From an uncultured Amylibacter sp. (GTDB lineage: Bacteria > Pseudomonadota > Alphaproteobacteria > Rhodobacterales > Rhodobacteraceae): a stretch of DNA of 64,000 nt. The notes under the pieces are model-generated. The model saw only the letters and a list, made by a program, of their open reading frames with translations. It made no database searches and was not told the DNA's origin. Below, one piece after another: positions 18,993 through 28,427 of the stretch. The stretch is from positions 1 through 64,000 of the forward strand of contig OY365741.1 in the NCBI GenBank assembly GCA_959347425.1, in the 5' to 3' direction. Each line of letters opens with the position of its first letter. Within the stretch, counting starts at the first letter, position 1. Made by a program: the position numbers and the translations under genes.

Positions 18993-19228
18993 TTTGGCAC
19001 CAAGACGCTAGGTTTTTTATAAATTTACTATCTGGAATAACAAGACGAGAGAGTTGGCCAAGGGATTATAACTTTTGCAAAGAATACTTGGGAATTGGCG
19101 AATTAGTGATTAGTGATTAACGATTAGTGATTAGTGATTTTTGCCACTTCTTGACTGGTCGGCATTGCGTAGCAATGACGAAGACCCGAAGGGCAAAATC
19201 GGTAATAGTTAATCTAGGACAATCTACA

Positions 19229-19447
19229 ATCCTAGGAAACGACCGCCCAAAGGGTGGTCGCGCGCACCCTCACCCCCACGGGTGCGCGTCAGCTTATCGG
19301 TTGTACTGGGTCAGTGTATTTTAGAGTCGCAGGTGACGCAAATCCCTTTATACCTAACAACCAAGACGCACACCCTTCGGGTTCGCGCGACCCCGTGCCA
19401 CCATGACGAATGGTTGTTTTATTTAAAACAGAATTTGCCAAGTATAA
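19229..19447. repeat. M5 module, copy 2
   Basis: The second copy of the GC-rich structured block at 7303-7545, lacking the short insertion found there. The CGACCGCCC/GGGTGGTCG stem is unchanged. Confidence 0.65.
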
Positions 19448-19452
19448 CCAAA

Positions 19453-19503
19453 GGCTTTTGTGTATGGGCTTTACGCAAGTAAAGCTCTATATGCACAAAA
19501 GCC
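19453..19503. repeat. M1 hairpin module, copy 3
   Basis: Outer arms constant; inner stem CTTTAC-gcaa-GTAAAG (19469-19484). Confidence 0.8.
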
Positions 19504-19541
19504 CCCACTAATCATTAATCGTTAATCGTTAATCGTTAAAC

Positions 19542-20000
19542 TTAAAAAACTGCCCGAATCTTCCGCATCAAAGAATCCCGCACCGCGCGATAGGCATCCA
19601 TCCGCACGGCTCTGCTTTCACCAACCCCCTGCCCCGTGGGGTCTGGCGTTGGCCAATACTGCACCTCCACGGCTGCCGTGCGCGTATGCTCCCGTGCCAG
19701 AGTCTCTGCCCGTTCCGACAACGCCACTATCAAATCATAGCTTTGCAACCCGTCGCCCAGCTCTTCCAGCTCTTGGAACGAGCGCACCTTGTGCCGCGCC
19801 AATTCCACGCCAACCTCTGCACACACGGCTATCGCATAGCCGTCAATATCCAAATCCCCCTTCACCCCCGCCGATTGCACGAAAATAGCCTTACCCACGT
19901 GGGCTTTCATCAATCCCTCCGCCATAGGCGAGCGAATAGAATTATGGTCGCAACAGAACAAAACGGAATGGTATTTGGGGGGAGTTTGCACCGATATCAT
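19542..20000 (-). CDS. Low-molecular-weight phosphatase family protein
   Basis: 152 residues with the CX5R phosphatase loop near the N-terminus (CDHNSIRSPMAEG), as in LMW protein tyrosine phosphatases and thioredoxin-type arsenate reductases. The DPTG segment near the C-terminus (TPDPTGQGVG) supplies the usual acid. I chose the ATG at 20000, which overlaps the UPF0262 stop as ATGA; an in-frame TTG at 20021 is possible. UPF0262 followed by this phosphatase is a conserved Rhodobacterales pair. The stop TAA adjoins a heptamer array. Confidence 0.85.
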   Translation of the reverse strand: MISVQTPPKYHSVLFCCDHNSIRSPMAEGLMKAHVGKAIFVQSAGVKGDLDIDGYAIAVCAEVGVELARHKVRSFQELEELGDGLQSYDLIVALSERAETLAREHTRTAAVEVQYWPTPDPTGQGVGESRAVRMDAYRAVRDSLMRKIRAVF

Positions 20001-20476
20001 CCTTTGAACTGCAACGCGCAAATCAGCGTGAATAGTCGCCGTGCGGTTTTGTGGTCTGTGTCAATTTTGCCATCCAAACGTTCCAATAGCTGGCTCGCAC
20101 CTTCGTCATGAATGCCACGTCTGCCCATATCTATCGCCTCTATCTTTGATGGAGGCAGGCTGGTGACGGCTTTAAAATAGCTCTCACATATCGCGAAATA
20201 GTCCTTGATAATCTGGCGCATCGGGGAAATAGACAAATGGAACTGCCCCGCCGCGTTATCGCTTTGGGTCTTAATATCAAACACCACACGCCTATCAATA
20301 ATGGATAGCGTTAATTTATACGGACCATCGGGGGATTTGTCGTTTGGCAAGCCGAAAACATTCTCTTCCAACATATCAAAAATGGCGATATTGCGCTCCT
20401 GCTCCGTCTCTGCTGAGGCGGGGGGCAGGTTGGAATCATCCAAGACAATATCAACAAGGCAGGAAATCGCGGGCAT
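19997..20476 (-). CDS. UPF0262 family protein
   Basis: 159 residues matching the UPF0262 family across its length (SPMRQIIKDYFAICESY, then PPSKIEAIDMGRRGIHDEG and the C-terminal TARRLFTLICALQFKG). Function is unknown. In related genomes it sits directly next to hisD and the LMW phosphatase; here a lipoprotein gene separates it from hisD. Upstream is a short tandem 11-mer. Confidence 0.93.
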   Translation of the reverse strand: MPAISCLVDIVLDDSNLPPASAETEQERNIAIFDMLEENVFGLPNDKSPDGPYKLTLSIIDRRVVFDIKTQSDNAAGQFHLSISPMRQIIKDYFAICESYFKAVTSLPPSKIEAIDMGRRGIHDEGASQLLERLDGKIDTDHKTARRLFTLICALQFKG

Positions 20477-20490
20477 GGGGGGTCTTTTAG

Positions 20491-20523
20491 GTTTATCGGG
20501 GGTTTATCGGGGGTTTATCGGGG
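20491..20523. repeat. Tandem 11-mer upstream of UPF0262
   Basis: Three perfect copies of GTTTATCGGGG, then a degenerate fourth copy (GTTTAATAGCGG). It lies just upstream of the UPF0262 start, in the likely promoter/leader region. Confidence 0.85.
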
Positions 20524-20589
20524 GTTTAATAGCGGTTAATCACCCATAAAGAAAAATCCGCACGGATGCAAGGGGGCTTTGGGGGGAAA

Positions 20590-22488
20590 TTACTTATTAT
20601 TGGGATTATCCGCGACAAACCCACCATAAGGCTTGTTTGCAATGAAATCACCCTTGGACATGAGGGCCGCGCCCACCAAACCCTCTTGCCCAATCAGCCC
20701 AGTTGCCTGATAATAGCCACCAACACCCGTATTATCACCATAGTGGCTATCCTGTCCCTCTGGATTTAAATTCCGCAGGATTGATCCGAAAACCGTGCCT
20801 GTTTCGCTAAAACCAAGGGAAAACCTGATGAATTCGCGGCGAGGTATAACCAGACGCGTTATGTCCGCCTCCGTTAAAGTTGAATCTCGTGCTATACTAT
20901 CGGTGATATGTTGTTGCTGGCGGGCGGCATTACTGTCTATGTCGCTTTGTGTAATCCCTTGCCCGTCAATGGTTCTGCTGGCAAAATCAATCTCAAAATT
21001 CACCTGCCCAGCTTGCCCCCCAAATTTAAATGTACCAGGCCAAGTGGTTATCTTGGGTGCTTCAATTAAAGGCGGACCCAAGTCGGTTGTTGGTAAAATC
21101 CCCGCAAAATAAACATTATCCCCCTGCGGGTCGCTGGCGAGTTTGCCATAAAACGCCTGCCAACCATCATTTTCATCGCCCGCCCGCGTTCCTGTGATAT
21201 TCTTGACGGGCATTACACCTGTTGTGTCAATGCTAGTTGGCACGTCCGCAACATTGCTCGGTAAAATCGTTAAAAAACTGCTCCCGCCCGCGGGATTTGC
21301 CGATGCGGGATAATTTGGTAAATCCGCCGCGCTCACCTTATTATCGCAAAGGGCAACGGGGCAAACATAGGGTAAGGAGGCAACGGGGCGGTCGGATTCT
21401 GGCGTAGGATTATCGGCAGAAAAACCACCGAAAGGCGAATCCTCAATATACCCTTTGATATTGACGAGTGCGCCGACCAAACCCTCCTGCCCAATCAAAC
21501 CCATTGCCCGATAATGACCCACAAGCAGGTGATTACCATCACTGGTCTTTGATGAACGACCTGTTGAATAGCGAAGCACCGTGCCACTAACACTACCCCC
21601 TTCGGAAAACCCAAGGGCAAAGCTGGTGCTAAAATCAGAATCGTTCACAATCGTTCGCGCGTCAATCTGCCTATTGGCAAAATCAATTTCAAAATCAATC
21701 GCGTGGTTTTTAAATCCGCCAAAGGTAAAAGTCCCAGGCCAAACGGTTGTTGTTGGCGCGGTGCGGAGCGGTCTGCCCAAATCGGTTGTTGGCAAAAGCC
21801 CGGCAAAATAAATATTATCGCCTTGCGGATCGCTGGCGAGTTTCCCCCAAAACGCCTGCCAGCCATCGCTCGCATCACTGGGGCGCGACCCGCGTAATAT
21901 GTCCTCTGATCCGATAGCAACCAGTTGCTCATTGACCAGCCCAGTGGTATCAATATCTTTGCCCGTTTCAATCGTTAAAAAAGTTGATTTGCCCGCGATA
22001 GAGGGCGATGGGTGATAATTTGGCAGGTCTTCCACCCCTACGTTATTATCGCAAATGGCAAGCACACACGCGGGGTTTTCGGGTTCGGTTTGGCTCACGG
22101 TTTGGCTCACGATTGGCGGCACTGTTGGCGGCACGGTTGGCGGCGCAGTTGGGGGAGATTTCGCCCCCCCGCCCGCAGATATGGACGAGCGGCTAGCCCC
22201 TAATGTAGCATCACTATTTGATGTAGAACCCTGACCAGATGAACCTGTTTCAGTGCCAGACCCCCCTGAAGTTGTGTTAGAAACATCAGAATCCGAACCA
22301 GAACCAGATGAATCATCGGTATCATCCGTATCATCCTTATTGGATGTAAGCTCGGCTTCTTTTTCTAGCTGTATTTTGCTGTCATCTGAAGAATCAATCG
22401 GTGTTGTCCCAGTATCGCCTTCACCGCAAGCAGTGATAATGGACATAAAAAAGACCGCTAAAATAGCGCGGTTTAGGAATCTATACAT
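20590..22488 (-). CDS. Lipoprotein of two repeated beta-rich modules
   Basis: 632 residues. I place the start at MYRFLNRAIL (ATG at 22488), which has AGGAA upstream; an earlier in-frame start gives no signal peptide. The lipobox is ITAC with Cys21. A Ser/Gly/Asp-rich linker and a proline-rich stretch (PPTAPPTVPPTVPP) follow. The rest is two homologous modules of about 220 residues. Each starts C-D-N-x-V...DLPNY, carries the core DGWQAF(W/Y)GKLASDPQGD, then YFAG(L/I)LPTTDLG and a W-P-G-T-F-x-FGG strand, and ends GLIGQEGLVGA...GGF-x-ADNP. The glycine-rich ends recall surface lipoproteins with C-terminal barrels (TbpB type), but I cannot confirm that. A paralog lies at the right edge. Confidence 0.6.
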   Translation of the reverse strand: MYRFLNRAILAVFFMSIITACGEGDTGTTPIDSSDDSKIQLEKEAELTSNKDDTDDTDDSSGSGSDSDVSNTTSGGSGTETGSSGQGSTSNSDATLGASRSSISAGGGAKSPPTAPPTVPPTVPPIVSQTVSQTEPENPACVLAICDNNVGVEDLPNYHPSPSIAGKSTFLTIETGKDIDTTGLVNEQLVAIGSEDILRGSRPSDASDGWQAFWGKLASDPQGDNIYFAGLLPTTDLGRPLRTAPTTTVWPGTFTFGGFKNHAIDFEIDFANRQIDARTIVNDSDFSTSFALGFSEGGSVSGTVLRYSTGRSSKTSDGNHLLVGHYRAMGLIGQEGLVGALVNIKGYIEDSPFGGFSADNPTPESDRPVASLPYVCPVALCDNKVSAADLPNYPASANPAGGSSFLTILPSNVADVPTSIDTTGVMPVKNITGTRAGDENDGWQAFYGKLASDPQGDNVYFAGILPTTDLGPPLIEAPKITTWPGTFKFGGQAGQVNFEIDFASRTIDGQGITQSDIDSNAARQQQHITDSIARDSTLTEADITRLVIPRREFIRFSLGFSETGTVFGSILRNLNPEGQDSHYGDNTGVGGYYQATGLIGQEGLVGAALMSKGDFIANKPYGGFVADNPNNK

Positions 22489-22663
22489 AACATGATTCCT
22501 GTAATGGGTTTTATGTGAAATGGTATAGGGGAAACTTACCACTGGCAAGGGGTGTTTGCGCTAATTCTAGCTTTTCACATGGGGGTTGGGGGTAAATAAT
22601 GTTTGGGGCGGGTATAAAATTTTTATTGCTTTTTTGTACGAATCGGTGGGTTTTGCGACTCAT

Positions 22664-23968
22664 TCACGATTCATTCAAAGCCTTTAATCGCATCGCAATA
22701 GATTCGGCGTGGGCTTGCAACCCCTCCGCCCGTGCCAGAGTTTCCCCTGCCCCGCCAATCGCAGAAATCGCCGCAGGAGTCATCATAGACAGGCTGGTGC
22801 GTTTCATAAAGTTCAACACGGACAGCCCCGATACAAACCGTGCAGAACCCGCCGTGGGCAGAACATGGTTCGGTCCGCCGATGTAATCGCCTATTGCCTC
22901 TGGGCTCCACCCGCCGATGAAAATCGCGCCCGCGTGGCGGAATTGTGCCGAATAATCCAGCGCGTCCTTGGTGCAAACCTGCAAGTGTTCGGGGGCGATT
23001 TTATCGGATAAAACGACCGCTTGCGCCAAAGTTTCCACGATGATAATCGCGCCGTTATCGCGCCAGCTTTGTGCCGCAATATCCCCGCGTTCCAATCTGG
23101 GCAGGTGCGAGTCCACCGCGTGGGCGACCGCATCCGCGAATTCCGCGTTATCGGTGATTAAAATCGCCTGTGCGTCCGCGTCATGCTCGGCTTGGCTGAG
23201 CAAATCCATGGCGACCCAATCGGGATTATTATCCTTATCTGCAACGATGAGAACCTCTGACGGACCGGCAATCATATCAATGCCAACCGTGCCAAAAACT
23301 TGTGCCTTGGCGGCGGCGACATAGGCGTTGCCCGGCCCAGCAATCATATCAACCTTATCAATACTTTGCGTGCCAAACGCCATCGCCGCGATAGCCTGCG
23401 CCCCGCCCAGCGTGTAAATCGTGTCAATTTCTGCCAGTTGCGCGGCCAATAAAACAAGGGGGCTGACGACTCCGTTCGGCGTTGGCACGCACATAATCAG
23501 GTGCGACACCCCCGCGACTTTCGCAGGAATGGCGTTCATCAAAACCGAGGACGGATAGGCCGCCTGTCCCCCAGGCACATACAGCCCCGCACGGTCAATC
23601 GCACTCCACCGCCAGCCGAGGTGCGCCCCCGTATCATCCTGCCACCAAGCGTCCGTTGGGCGTTGGGTCTCGTGATATGTGCGGATACGGGTGGCGGCGA
23701 GTTCTAACGCGTTGCGTTGTTCGGGTGGGATTGTGGCGATATGGCGGGCTATGGTTTCCGCGGGTATGGCAAAGCCTGTGGTGCGGCAATCTAGGTTATC
23801 GTGCTTTTGAGTGAGGTCGTAGAGCGCGTCATCCCCACGGGTTTGCACATCTTGGATGATTTTTGCAACATCAGTTTTTAACGCCGCGTTGGTTTCTTGC
23901 TTGCAATCGCAAAGCGTGGCAAATCGGGTTTGGAAATCCGTATCGGTGATGTTAAGAAATGCGGGCAT
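22664..23968 (-). CDS. hisD: Histidinol dehydrogenase
   Basis: A 434-residue zinc enzyme for the last two steps of histidine synthesis (L-histidinol to L-histidine with 2 NAD). The signature runs through DMIAGPGNAYVAAAKAQVFG and AGPSEVLIVAD, and a TAGSARFVSGLSVLNFMKR segment lies near the C-terminus. It forms part of the murA-DUF2948-hisD series on the minus strand. Confidence 0.96.
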   Translation of the reverse strand: MPAFLNITDTDFQTRFATLCDCKQETNAALKTDVAKIIQDVQTRGDDALYDLTQKHDNLDCRTTGFAIPAETIARHIATIPPEQRNALELAATRIRTYHETQRPTDAWWQDDTGAHLGWRWSAIDRAGLYVPGGQAAYPSSVLMNAIPAKVAGVSHLIMCVPTPNGVVSPLVLLAAQLAEIDTIYTLGGAQAIAAMAFGTQSIDKVDMIAGPGNAYVAAAKAQVFGTVGIDMIAGPSEVLIVADKDNNPDWVAMDLLSQAEHDADAQAILITDNAEFADAVAHAVDSHLPRLERGDIAAQSWRDNGAIIIVETLAQAVVLSDKIAPEHLQVCTKDALDYSAQFRHAGAIFIGGWSPEAIGDYIGGPNHVLPTAGSARFVSGLSVLNFMKRTSLSMMTPAAISAIGGAGETLARAEGLQAHAESIAMRLKALNES

Positions 23969-24065
23969 GATGGGGTTCGCGTGGGTTTTTGCAGGTAAGA
24001 GTTAGGGAGTATTTGGCGGATTTTTGCGGATGAGTCAAGGGCTAACAATAGAGTTAAAAATAGAG

Positions 24066-24560
24066 TTAAAAATGGCTCGGCACTTTTTGCACCCGTGCGA
24101 TATACGGACGGGTTACATCCTTTAAAACCACATCCAAACACTCTACCGATAAGGCAATAACCGCCCCATCCGCCAGCATCAAATCTAACCGCCCTGCCCC
24201 GTCCTCACCCGCGATAAACGCCACGGATAGCACGGATAACGCACGGGCAGGTTCGCCCTGTGCCAGCAATTTTGATGATACGGATAAAACGCCTGATACC
24301 ACCAGCAAGGATTGCACCCGTTCCAATTCGCGCCCCACCGATTGCGCGGTTGCAACATCCTCCCACCGAAACCGATTTAGCAAAACCGCGAACACCCGCG
24401 ATTGCGCCCGCCATTGAATTTGAGCCACTGGGAAAACCGCATCTTGAATTAACGTGGATATTATGACCAAACCGTCCGCGTCATAGGCTTTTAAGGAAAC
24501 CGCCCGTTCCGCCCCATCTTCAAATTTTGCGTCTTTTGTGCCCTTATTTTCAGACATCAT
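24066..24560 (-). CDS. DUF2948 family protein
   Basis: 164 residues matching DUF2948: an [19 protein letters not shown] start, then VQ/IQDAVFP and LLNRFRWED, typical of the family. Function unknown. Its ATG overlaps the murA stop (TGATG type), so it is translationally coupled. The order murA-DUF2948-hisD is conserved in Rhodobacterales. Confidence 0.9.
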   Translation of the reverse strand: MMSENKGTKDAKFEDGAERAVSLKAYDADGLVIISTLIQDAVFPVAQIQWRAQSRVFAVLLNRFRWEDVATAQSVGRELERVQSLLVVSGVLSVSSKLLAQGEPARALSVLSVAFIAGEDGAGRLDLMLADGAVIALSVECLDVVLKDVTRPYIARVQKVPSHF

Positions 24561-25822
24561 CCGCCCCGTCTTTCAATCACTGCACCCAGACCAGACAGCT
24601 TTTCCACGACATTTTCATAACCCCTATCAAGGTGATAAACCCGCGACAGCACGGTTTCCCCCTTCGCCGCCAACCCCGCCAAAATCAGCGAAACAGAAGC
24701 GCGTAAATCGGTAGCCATAACGGGTGCGGCGCGTAACCGCGACACCCCTTTAACAACCGCCGTACCGCCCTGAACATCTATATTCGCGCCCATCCGTATC
24801 AATTCGGGGGCATGCATAAATCGGTTTTCAAACACCCGTTCTTCCAGATGCGACACGCCATCAGCCGTGCAGAGCATCGCCATCATTTGCGCCTGTAAAT
24901 CCGTGGGAAATCCGGGGAAAGGCGCGGTTTCAACATCCACCTTGCCCATCCGTTCGCCCGCCCGCGATACGGTCAAACCCGTTTTGGTTTGCGTTATCAA
25001 AGCCCCAGCGGATTCCAATTTCTGGCAGAAACTTTCCAATAAATCCCGCCGTCCGCCGATACATTCCACTTGCCCGCCCGCGATTAACGGGGCTATCATA
25101 TAGGTGCCGAGCTCTATCCGATCGACTATCACGCGGTGGGTTGTGCCGTGCAAGGATTCCACGCCCTCTATGGTGATTTCATCGCTGCCCGCGCCCGTGA
25201 TATTTGCCCCCATTGCCGATAATAAATTCGCCAAATCAATGATTTCAGGCTCCCGTGCGGGGTTTTTCAAAACGGTTGTGCCACGCGCCAAACTGGCCGC
25301 CATCATGATGTTTTCCGTTGCCCCGACCGAGGCAAAATCCAACGTGATTTGCGCCCCTTGTAGGCCTTTCGGTGCGCTCGCCGTGATATAACCGTCATTC
25401 AGCGTGATATCCGCGCCCAACGCGGTCAAGCCTTTTAAATGCAAATCCACAGGCCGTGCGCCAATCGCACACCCGCCAGGCAGGGAAACCTGCGCATGCC
25501 CAATCCGCGCCAGCAGTGGTCCAAGCACCAGAATTGACGCGCGCATTTTGCGGACAATATCATAATGAGCGATGGGGTTCGTTATGTTTTGTGTATTTAA
25601 AACAATGACTTGCCCGTCCTGCATGACGGCGACTTCCGCGCCCAGCGATTGCAATAATTCGTTCGTGGTGGCTATGTCGGACAGGCGCGGGACGTTTGTT
25701 AAGGTGAGCGGCTGGTCGGTCAGCAACGCGGCTGGCATCAACGCGAGGGCGGCGTTTTTCGCGCCCGCAATGGCGACTGCGCCGTTCAAAGGGCTGTTGC
25801 CTTGGATAAAAATACGGTCCAT
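24557..25822 (-). CDS. murA: UDP-N-acetylglucosamine 1-carboxyvinyltransferase
   Basis: 421 residues, the first committed step of peptidoglycan synthesis (enolpyruvyl transfer to UDP-GlcNAc). The catalytic Cys is in [15 protein letters not shown], so the enzyme should be fosfomycin-sensitive (some resistant MurAs carry Asp instead). N-terminal substrate residues are in [10 protein letters not shown]. It starts in a TAATG overlap with a 55-residue gene upstream and ends overlapping DUF2948. Confidence 0.97.
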   Translation of the reverse strand: MDRIFIQGNSPLNGAVAIAGAKNAALALMPAALLTDQPLTLTNVPRLSDIATTNELLQSLGAEVAVMQDGQVIVLNTQNITNPIAHYDIVRKMRASILVLGPLLARIGHAQVSLPGGCAIGARPVDLHLKGLTALGADITLNDGYITASAPKGLQGAQITLDFASVGATENIMMAASLARGTTVLKNPAREPEIIDLANLLSAMGANITGAGSDEITIEGVESLHGTTHRVIVDRIELGTYMIAPLIAGGQVECIGGRRDLLESFCQKLESAGALITQTKTGLTVSRAGERMGKVDVETAPFPGFPTDLQAQMMAMLCTADGVSHLEERVFENRFMHAPELIRMGANIDVQGGTAVVKGVSRLRAAPVMATDLRASVSLILAGLAAKGETVLSRVYHLDRGYENVVEKLSGLGAVIERRGG

Positions 25823-25989
25823 TAGGGGGTGGTTTCCTTTTTGTCGGGGGTTTTTTGGGCTTTGCGTTTTTGCAAATTGGCGCGGAGGGTTTGGCGCAAT
25901 CGCGCGTCGCGAGCGTTGCGTTTATGGGCTTTGGTGTTGTTCTGCCCGTCTGAGGGGACGGGTTTTGGGGGTGGTTTTGCATCGGTCAT
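25822..25989 (-). CDS. Small basic protein upstream of murA
   Basis: 55 residues from the ATG at 25987-25989 to a TAA overlapping the murA ATG. The first half is Pro/Asn-rich; the second is a basic helix ([20 protein letters not shown]) likely to bind nucleic acid or fold as one helix. I recall similar short proteins directly upstream of murA in Rhodobacterales. The tight TAATG overlap supports real translation coupled to murA. No function is known to me. Confidence 0.7.
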   Translation of the reverse strand: MTDAKPPPKPVPSDGQNNTKAHKRNARDARLRQTLRANLQKRKAQKTPDKKETTP

Positions 25990-26032
25990 AGGGGGCTTTT
26001 AGCCTATAATCGGCAAAGCGTCCAGATTGGGG

Positions 26033-26060
26033 TTGCAGATTTTTGGGAAATCGTTAAATA
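26033..26060 (+). promoter_or_regulatory. Probable promoter of tRNA-Thr
   Basis: TTGCAG at 26033-26038, a 16-base spacer, TAAATA at 26055-26060, 10 bases before the mature tRNA 5' end. A TATAAT at 26005-26010 is an alternative -10 box. Confidence 0.4.
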
Positions 26061-26070
26061 AGGCGGGGAT

Positions 26071-26145
<75 letters not shown>

Positions 26146-26154
26146 GTTTTTTAG

Positions 26155-26185
26155 CGATTAACGATGAACGATTAACGATTAACAC
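26155..26185. repeat. AACGATT heptamer array downstream of tRNA-Thr
   Basis: Four period-7 copies of the AACGATT type between the tRNA and the next gene, the same class as at 18871 and 28430. Confidence 0.7.
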
Positions 26186-26204
26186 GCATTAAAGGATAAG
26201 GGAC

Positions 26205-26507
26205 ATGCAAAATACAAAAACAACCGCCATTTTTGCAATAACGCTTGGGTTGTTCGCAACTTGCCAGCCAGCAATAGCAAATTCTGTAAAATTTTCTGAA
26301 GATGCCACATTTCCAAAAGAATGGCGAGTTGATGCAAGACAACAACTTGCAGAGCCTTCCTACCAAACTATACTTGATAATGGGTACAAATGTGATGTAA
26401 TAACATCTATTAAACTTGACCTTATTCTAATTGGCGGGTTTTATGTTTCTTGCGACTCTGAATTTCATTACCATGTTTATAGAACCGCTACCACCCCTGT
26501 AAGATAA
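26205..26507 (+). CDS. Small secreted protein, unknown
   Basis: 100 residues with a clear signal peptide (TTAIFAITLGLFATCQPAIA, cleavage near residue 26). The mature part has two cysteines (YKCDV and VSCDSEF), about 25 residues apart, that could form a disulfide. I recognise no family. The start follows AAAGGATAAGGGAC. The gene is AT-rich compared with the core genes around it, like the next gene, which suggests both were acquired. Confidence 0.6.
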   Translation: MQNTKTTAIFAITLGLFATCQPAIANSVKFSEDATFPKEWRVDARQQLAEPSYQTILDNGYKCDVITSIKLDLILIGGFYVSCDSEFHYHVYRTATTPVR

Positions 26508-26542
26508 AGAATTTTATCTATCAAAAATAAGGTGACTATGTG

Positions 26543-27484
26543 ATGGATAAGGAAGAGAAAATGCAAATAAAACTACAAAAGAAAACTATTGAAATTTTGG
26601 CACGGATTATCACTTGGGGTGATAGTAAAAAAGCGGGCGAACACCGCAATAATAAGGAGTTAGTAGATTTCTTTAATCAATTTGGTCTTGGTGATATTTA
26701 CCATAAAGGCTTACCACCACCATTGGAATATACTAGAGAAAAGTTGAATTTGATGAATGGTAGCGAGTGTATGGTGGAGGTTATTCAAGATGCAGTTAAT
26801 CCCATATATTACGATAGAGATAGTACAGAGTCTAATGAAATGGCTGCTGCATTAAATGAACACCTGATTAAAGACGGTTATAAATTAGCAGAAGATTACC
26901 GCGAATGTGCAAACGTGGATATAGATGACCTAATAGATTTAAGTTCGTCTGCCCCGGGACTTGAGCCCAAAGATTTCCCTAATGGTTTTTATGATAGGTA
27001 TTATAGAGTTGATTCACTTAGAAAAGAGGCAATAGATATTGAAAGCGAAGTCAGCTTATCGCATGATTTTATTAAAGAACAGATACAAAAATCTAAAGAA
27101 AAGTTGGAGCAAAAAGATTATGATGGTGCAATCACCAATGCCCGCTCGTTAGTTGAATCATTTCAAGAAGAGTTAATTAGAAAGGCAGGTGTGGAATTGC
27201 CAGATTATGCAGGGGATATTGGCAAATTGTATAAAACAACTAAGAAAGTTATGAACTTTGACTCCTCACAAAAAGATTTATCAGACACTCTAAAACAGGT
27301 GTTAAGCGGTCTTAATAGCATTATGATGGGTATTGGTGGATTAAGCAATAAAATGGGCGACCGCCATGCCAGAACATATAAACCAGAACGCCATCACGCA
27401 AAATTGGCGGTGAATTCTGCACTTATGTTTTGCGAATTTTTACTTGATAGCTATGAATATCAACAGGGTAAGAAAAACTCCTAA
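26543..27484 (+). CDS. Abortive infection-type protein (Abi_C-like C-terminus)
   Basis: About 313 residues. The C-terminal third has the pattern of abortive-infection C-terminal domains: a helix with ITNARSLVESFQEELIRKAG, a spacer with GDIGKLYKTTKK, then LSGLNSIMMGIGGLSNKMGDRHA, where the family has a RN-x-x-G-x-H motif, and a closing AVNSALMFCEFLLDSY helix. The N-terminal part is charged and helical and not recognised. I use the ATG at 26543; the ATG at 26561 also has a purine-rich site. The gene is AT-rich and lies beside tRNA-Thr, consistent with phage-defence cargo; the role is inferred. Confidence 0.6.
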   Translation: MDKEEKMQIKLQKKTIEILARIITWGDSKKAGEHRNNKELVDFFNQFGLGDIYHKGLPPPLEYTREKLNLMNGSECMVEVIQDAVNPIYYDRDSTESNEMAAALNEHLIKDGYKLAEDYRECANVDIDDLIDLSSSAPGLEPKDFPNGFYDRYYRVDSLRKEAIDIESEVSLSHDFIKEQIQKSKEKLEQKDYDGAITNARSLVESFQEELIRKAGVELPDYAGDIGKLYKTTKKVMNFDSSQKDLSDTLKQVLSGLNSIMMGIGGLSNKMGDRHARTYKPERHHAKLAVNSALMFCEFLLDSYEYQQGKKNS

Positions 27485-27489
27485 AACGC

Positions 27490-27519
27490 AAAAAAGACGC
27501 GCCCCGCAAGGGACGCGCC
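27490..27519 (-). terminator. Rho-independent terminator of cysE
   Basis: The hairpin GGCGCGTCCC-ttgc-GGGGCGCGTC (27519 to 27496, minus strand) is followed by six T residues. It lies about 25 bases past the cysE stop and only a few bases past the convergent Abi-like stop. Confidence 0.8.
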
Positions 27520-27542
27520 AATAAATCATTCATCACTAAAAC

Positions 27543-28346
27543 CTAATCACTAATAAAGTGTTCCATCGATTGCGAGGGCTGGGCACACCCCGCCTCCCCG
27601 ACTATCTTTGCAGGCACACCAGCAACGGTCTTACACGCTGGCACATCCTTCAAAACAACCGAGCCCGCAGCAACTTTGCTACACCGCCCAACCGTGATAT
27701 TGCCCAGAACTTTCGCCCCCGCGCCGATAAGAACCCCGTCCTCTATATTCGGATGGCGGATTTTATCGGCCTTACCCGTGCCGCCCAGAGTAACCGCATG
27801 CAACATAGACACATTATCGCCAACCCGCGCGGTTTCCCCAATGACTATGGAATGGGCGTGGTCAATCATCAGCCCCTTGCCGATAGTCGCGGCGGGATGA
27901 ATATCCACTCCGTAAATCTCTGACGCGCGCATTTGAAAGAAATACGCCATTTCACGCCGCCCCTGATGCCAGAGCCAATTGGCAATACGATAGGCTTGGA
28001 TAGCCTGATAGCCTTTGAAAAACAGCAGGGGTTGGATAAACCCATGGCACGCAGGGTCTCGGTCAAACACAGCGACCGCGTCCGCTTGCGCGGATTTTAA
28101 CAAATCGGGCGAGGTTTGATACGCCTCATCCGCGATTTCACGCAGGATTTGCGCGGGCATTTCATCGGAAGATAGTTTCAAAGCCACGCGATAGCTTAAC
28201 GCGCGGTCAAACGAATCGTGGTACAGAATGCTGGAATGGACAAGCCCACCTAGGATGGGTTCGTTTTTAATCAGCAATTCGGCTTCTTTAATAAGTTGCG
28301 CCCAAATGAGGTTAATGGGTTCGGATTTTTTCGCGGTTTGTGGCAT
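27543..28346 (-). CDS. cysE: Serine O-acetyltransferase
   Basis: 267 residues, the first step of cysteine synthesis (serine plus acetyl-CoA to O-acetylserine). A helical N-terminal domain precedes left-handed beta-helix hexapeptide repeats, with GLMIDHAHSIVIGETA and VTLGGTGK active-site segments. The start is the ATG at 28346, with AAGGA upstream; an ATG 18 codons earlier has no ribosome site. The C-terminus reads HFISD and ends in a heptamer-like array, so the terminal isoleucine used by E. coli CysE to bind CysK is not at the end here. Confidence 0.94.
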   Translation of the reverse strand: MPQTAKKSEPINLIWAQLIKEAELLIKNEPILGGLVHSSILYHDSFDRALSYRVALKLSSDEMPAQILREIADEAYQTSPDLLKSAQADAVAVFDRDPACHGFIQPLLFFKGYQAIQAYRIANWLWHQGRREMAYFFQMRASEIYGVDIHPAATIGKGLMIDHAHSIVIGETARVGDNVSMLHAVTLGGTGKADKIRHPNIEDGVLIGAGAKVLGNITVGRCSKVAAGSVVLKDVPACKTVAGVPAKIVGEAGCAQPSQSMEHFISD

Positions 28347-28427
28347 TTTGATGGTGTCCTTTTGGGTTTTTAGGATATGGATAATCCTAATATAACCCAT
28401 GGGACGCGGAATTACCAGCGTTTTTTA

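Larger units (their letters stand above)
18868..19540. repeat. Repeat island 5 (heptamer-bracketed; M1, M4, M2, M5, M1)
   Basis: The left array (AACGATT type) is 18871-18900 and the right inverted array 19506-19539. Each is joined to an M1 copy, so the island ends in inverted repeats of about 60 bases or more. Inside are M1 18905-18992, reversed M4 about 19015-19097, an internal heptamer array 19101-19137, partial M2 19141-19198 (stem CATTGC/GCAATG 19163-19177), M5 about 19229-19447 and M1 19453-19503. The block 19135-19540 closely matches 7200-7714. Confidence 0.8.

Noticed and set aside
20205..20549. Plus-strand reading frame over UPF0262
   Set aside because: It is antisense to a well-conserved gene and contains no recognisable domain.
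24205..24414. Small open reading frames over DUF2948
   Set aside because: Shadow frames in a conserved gene; no start signals.
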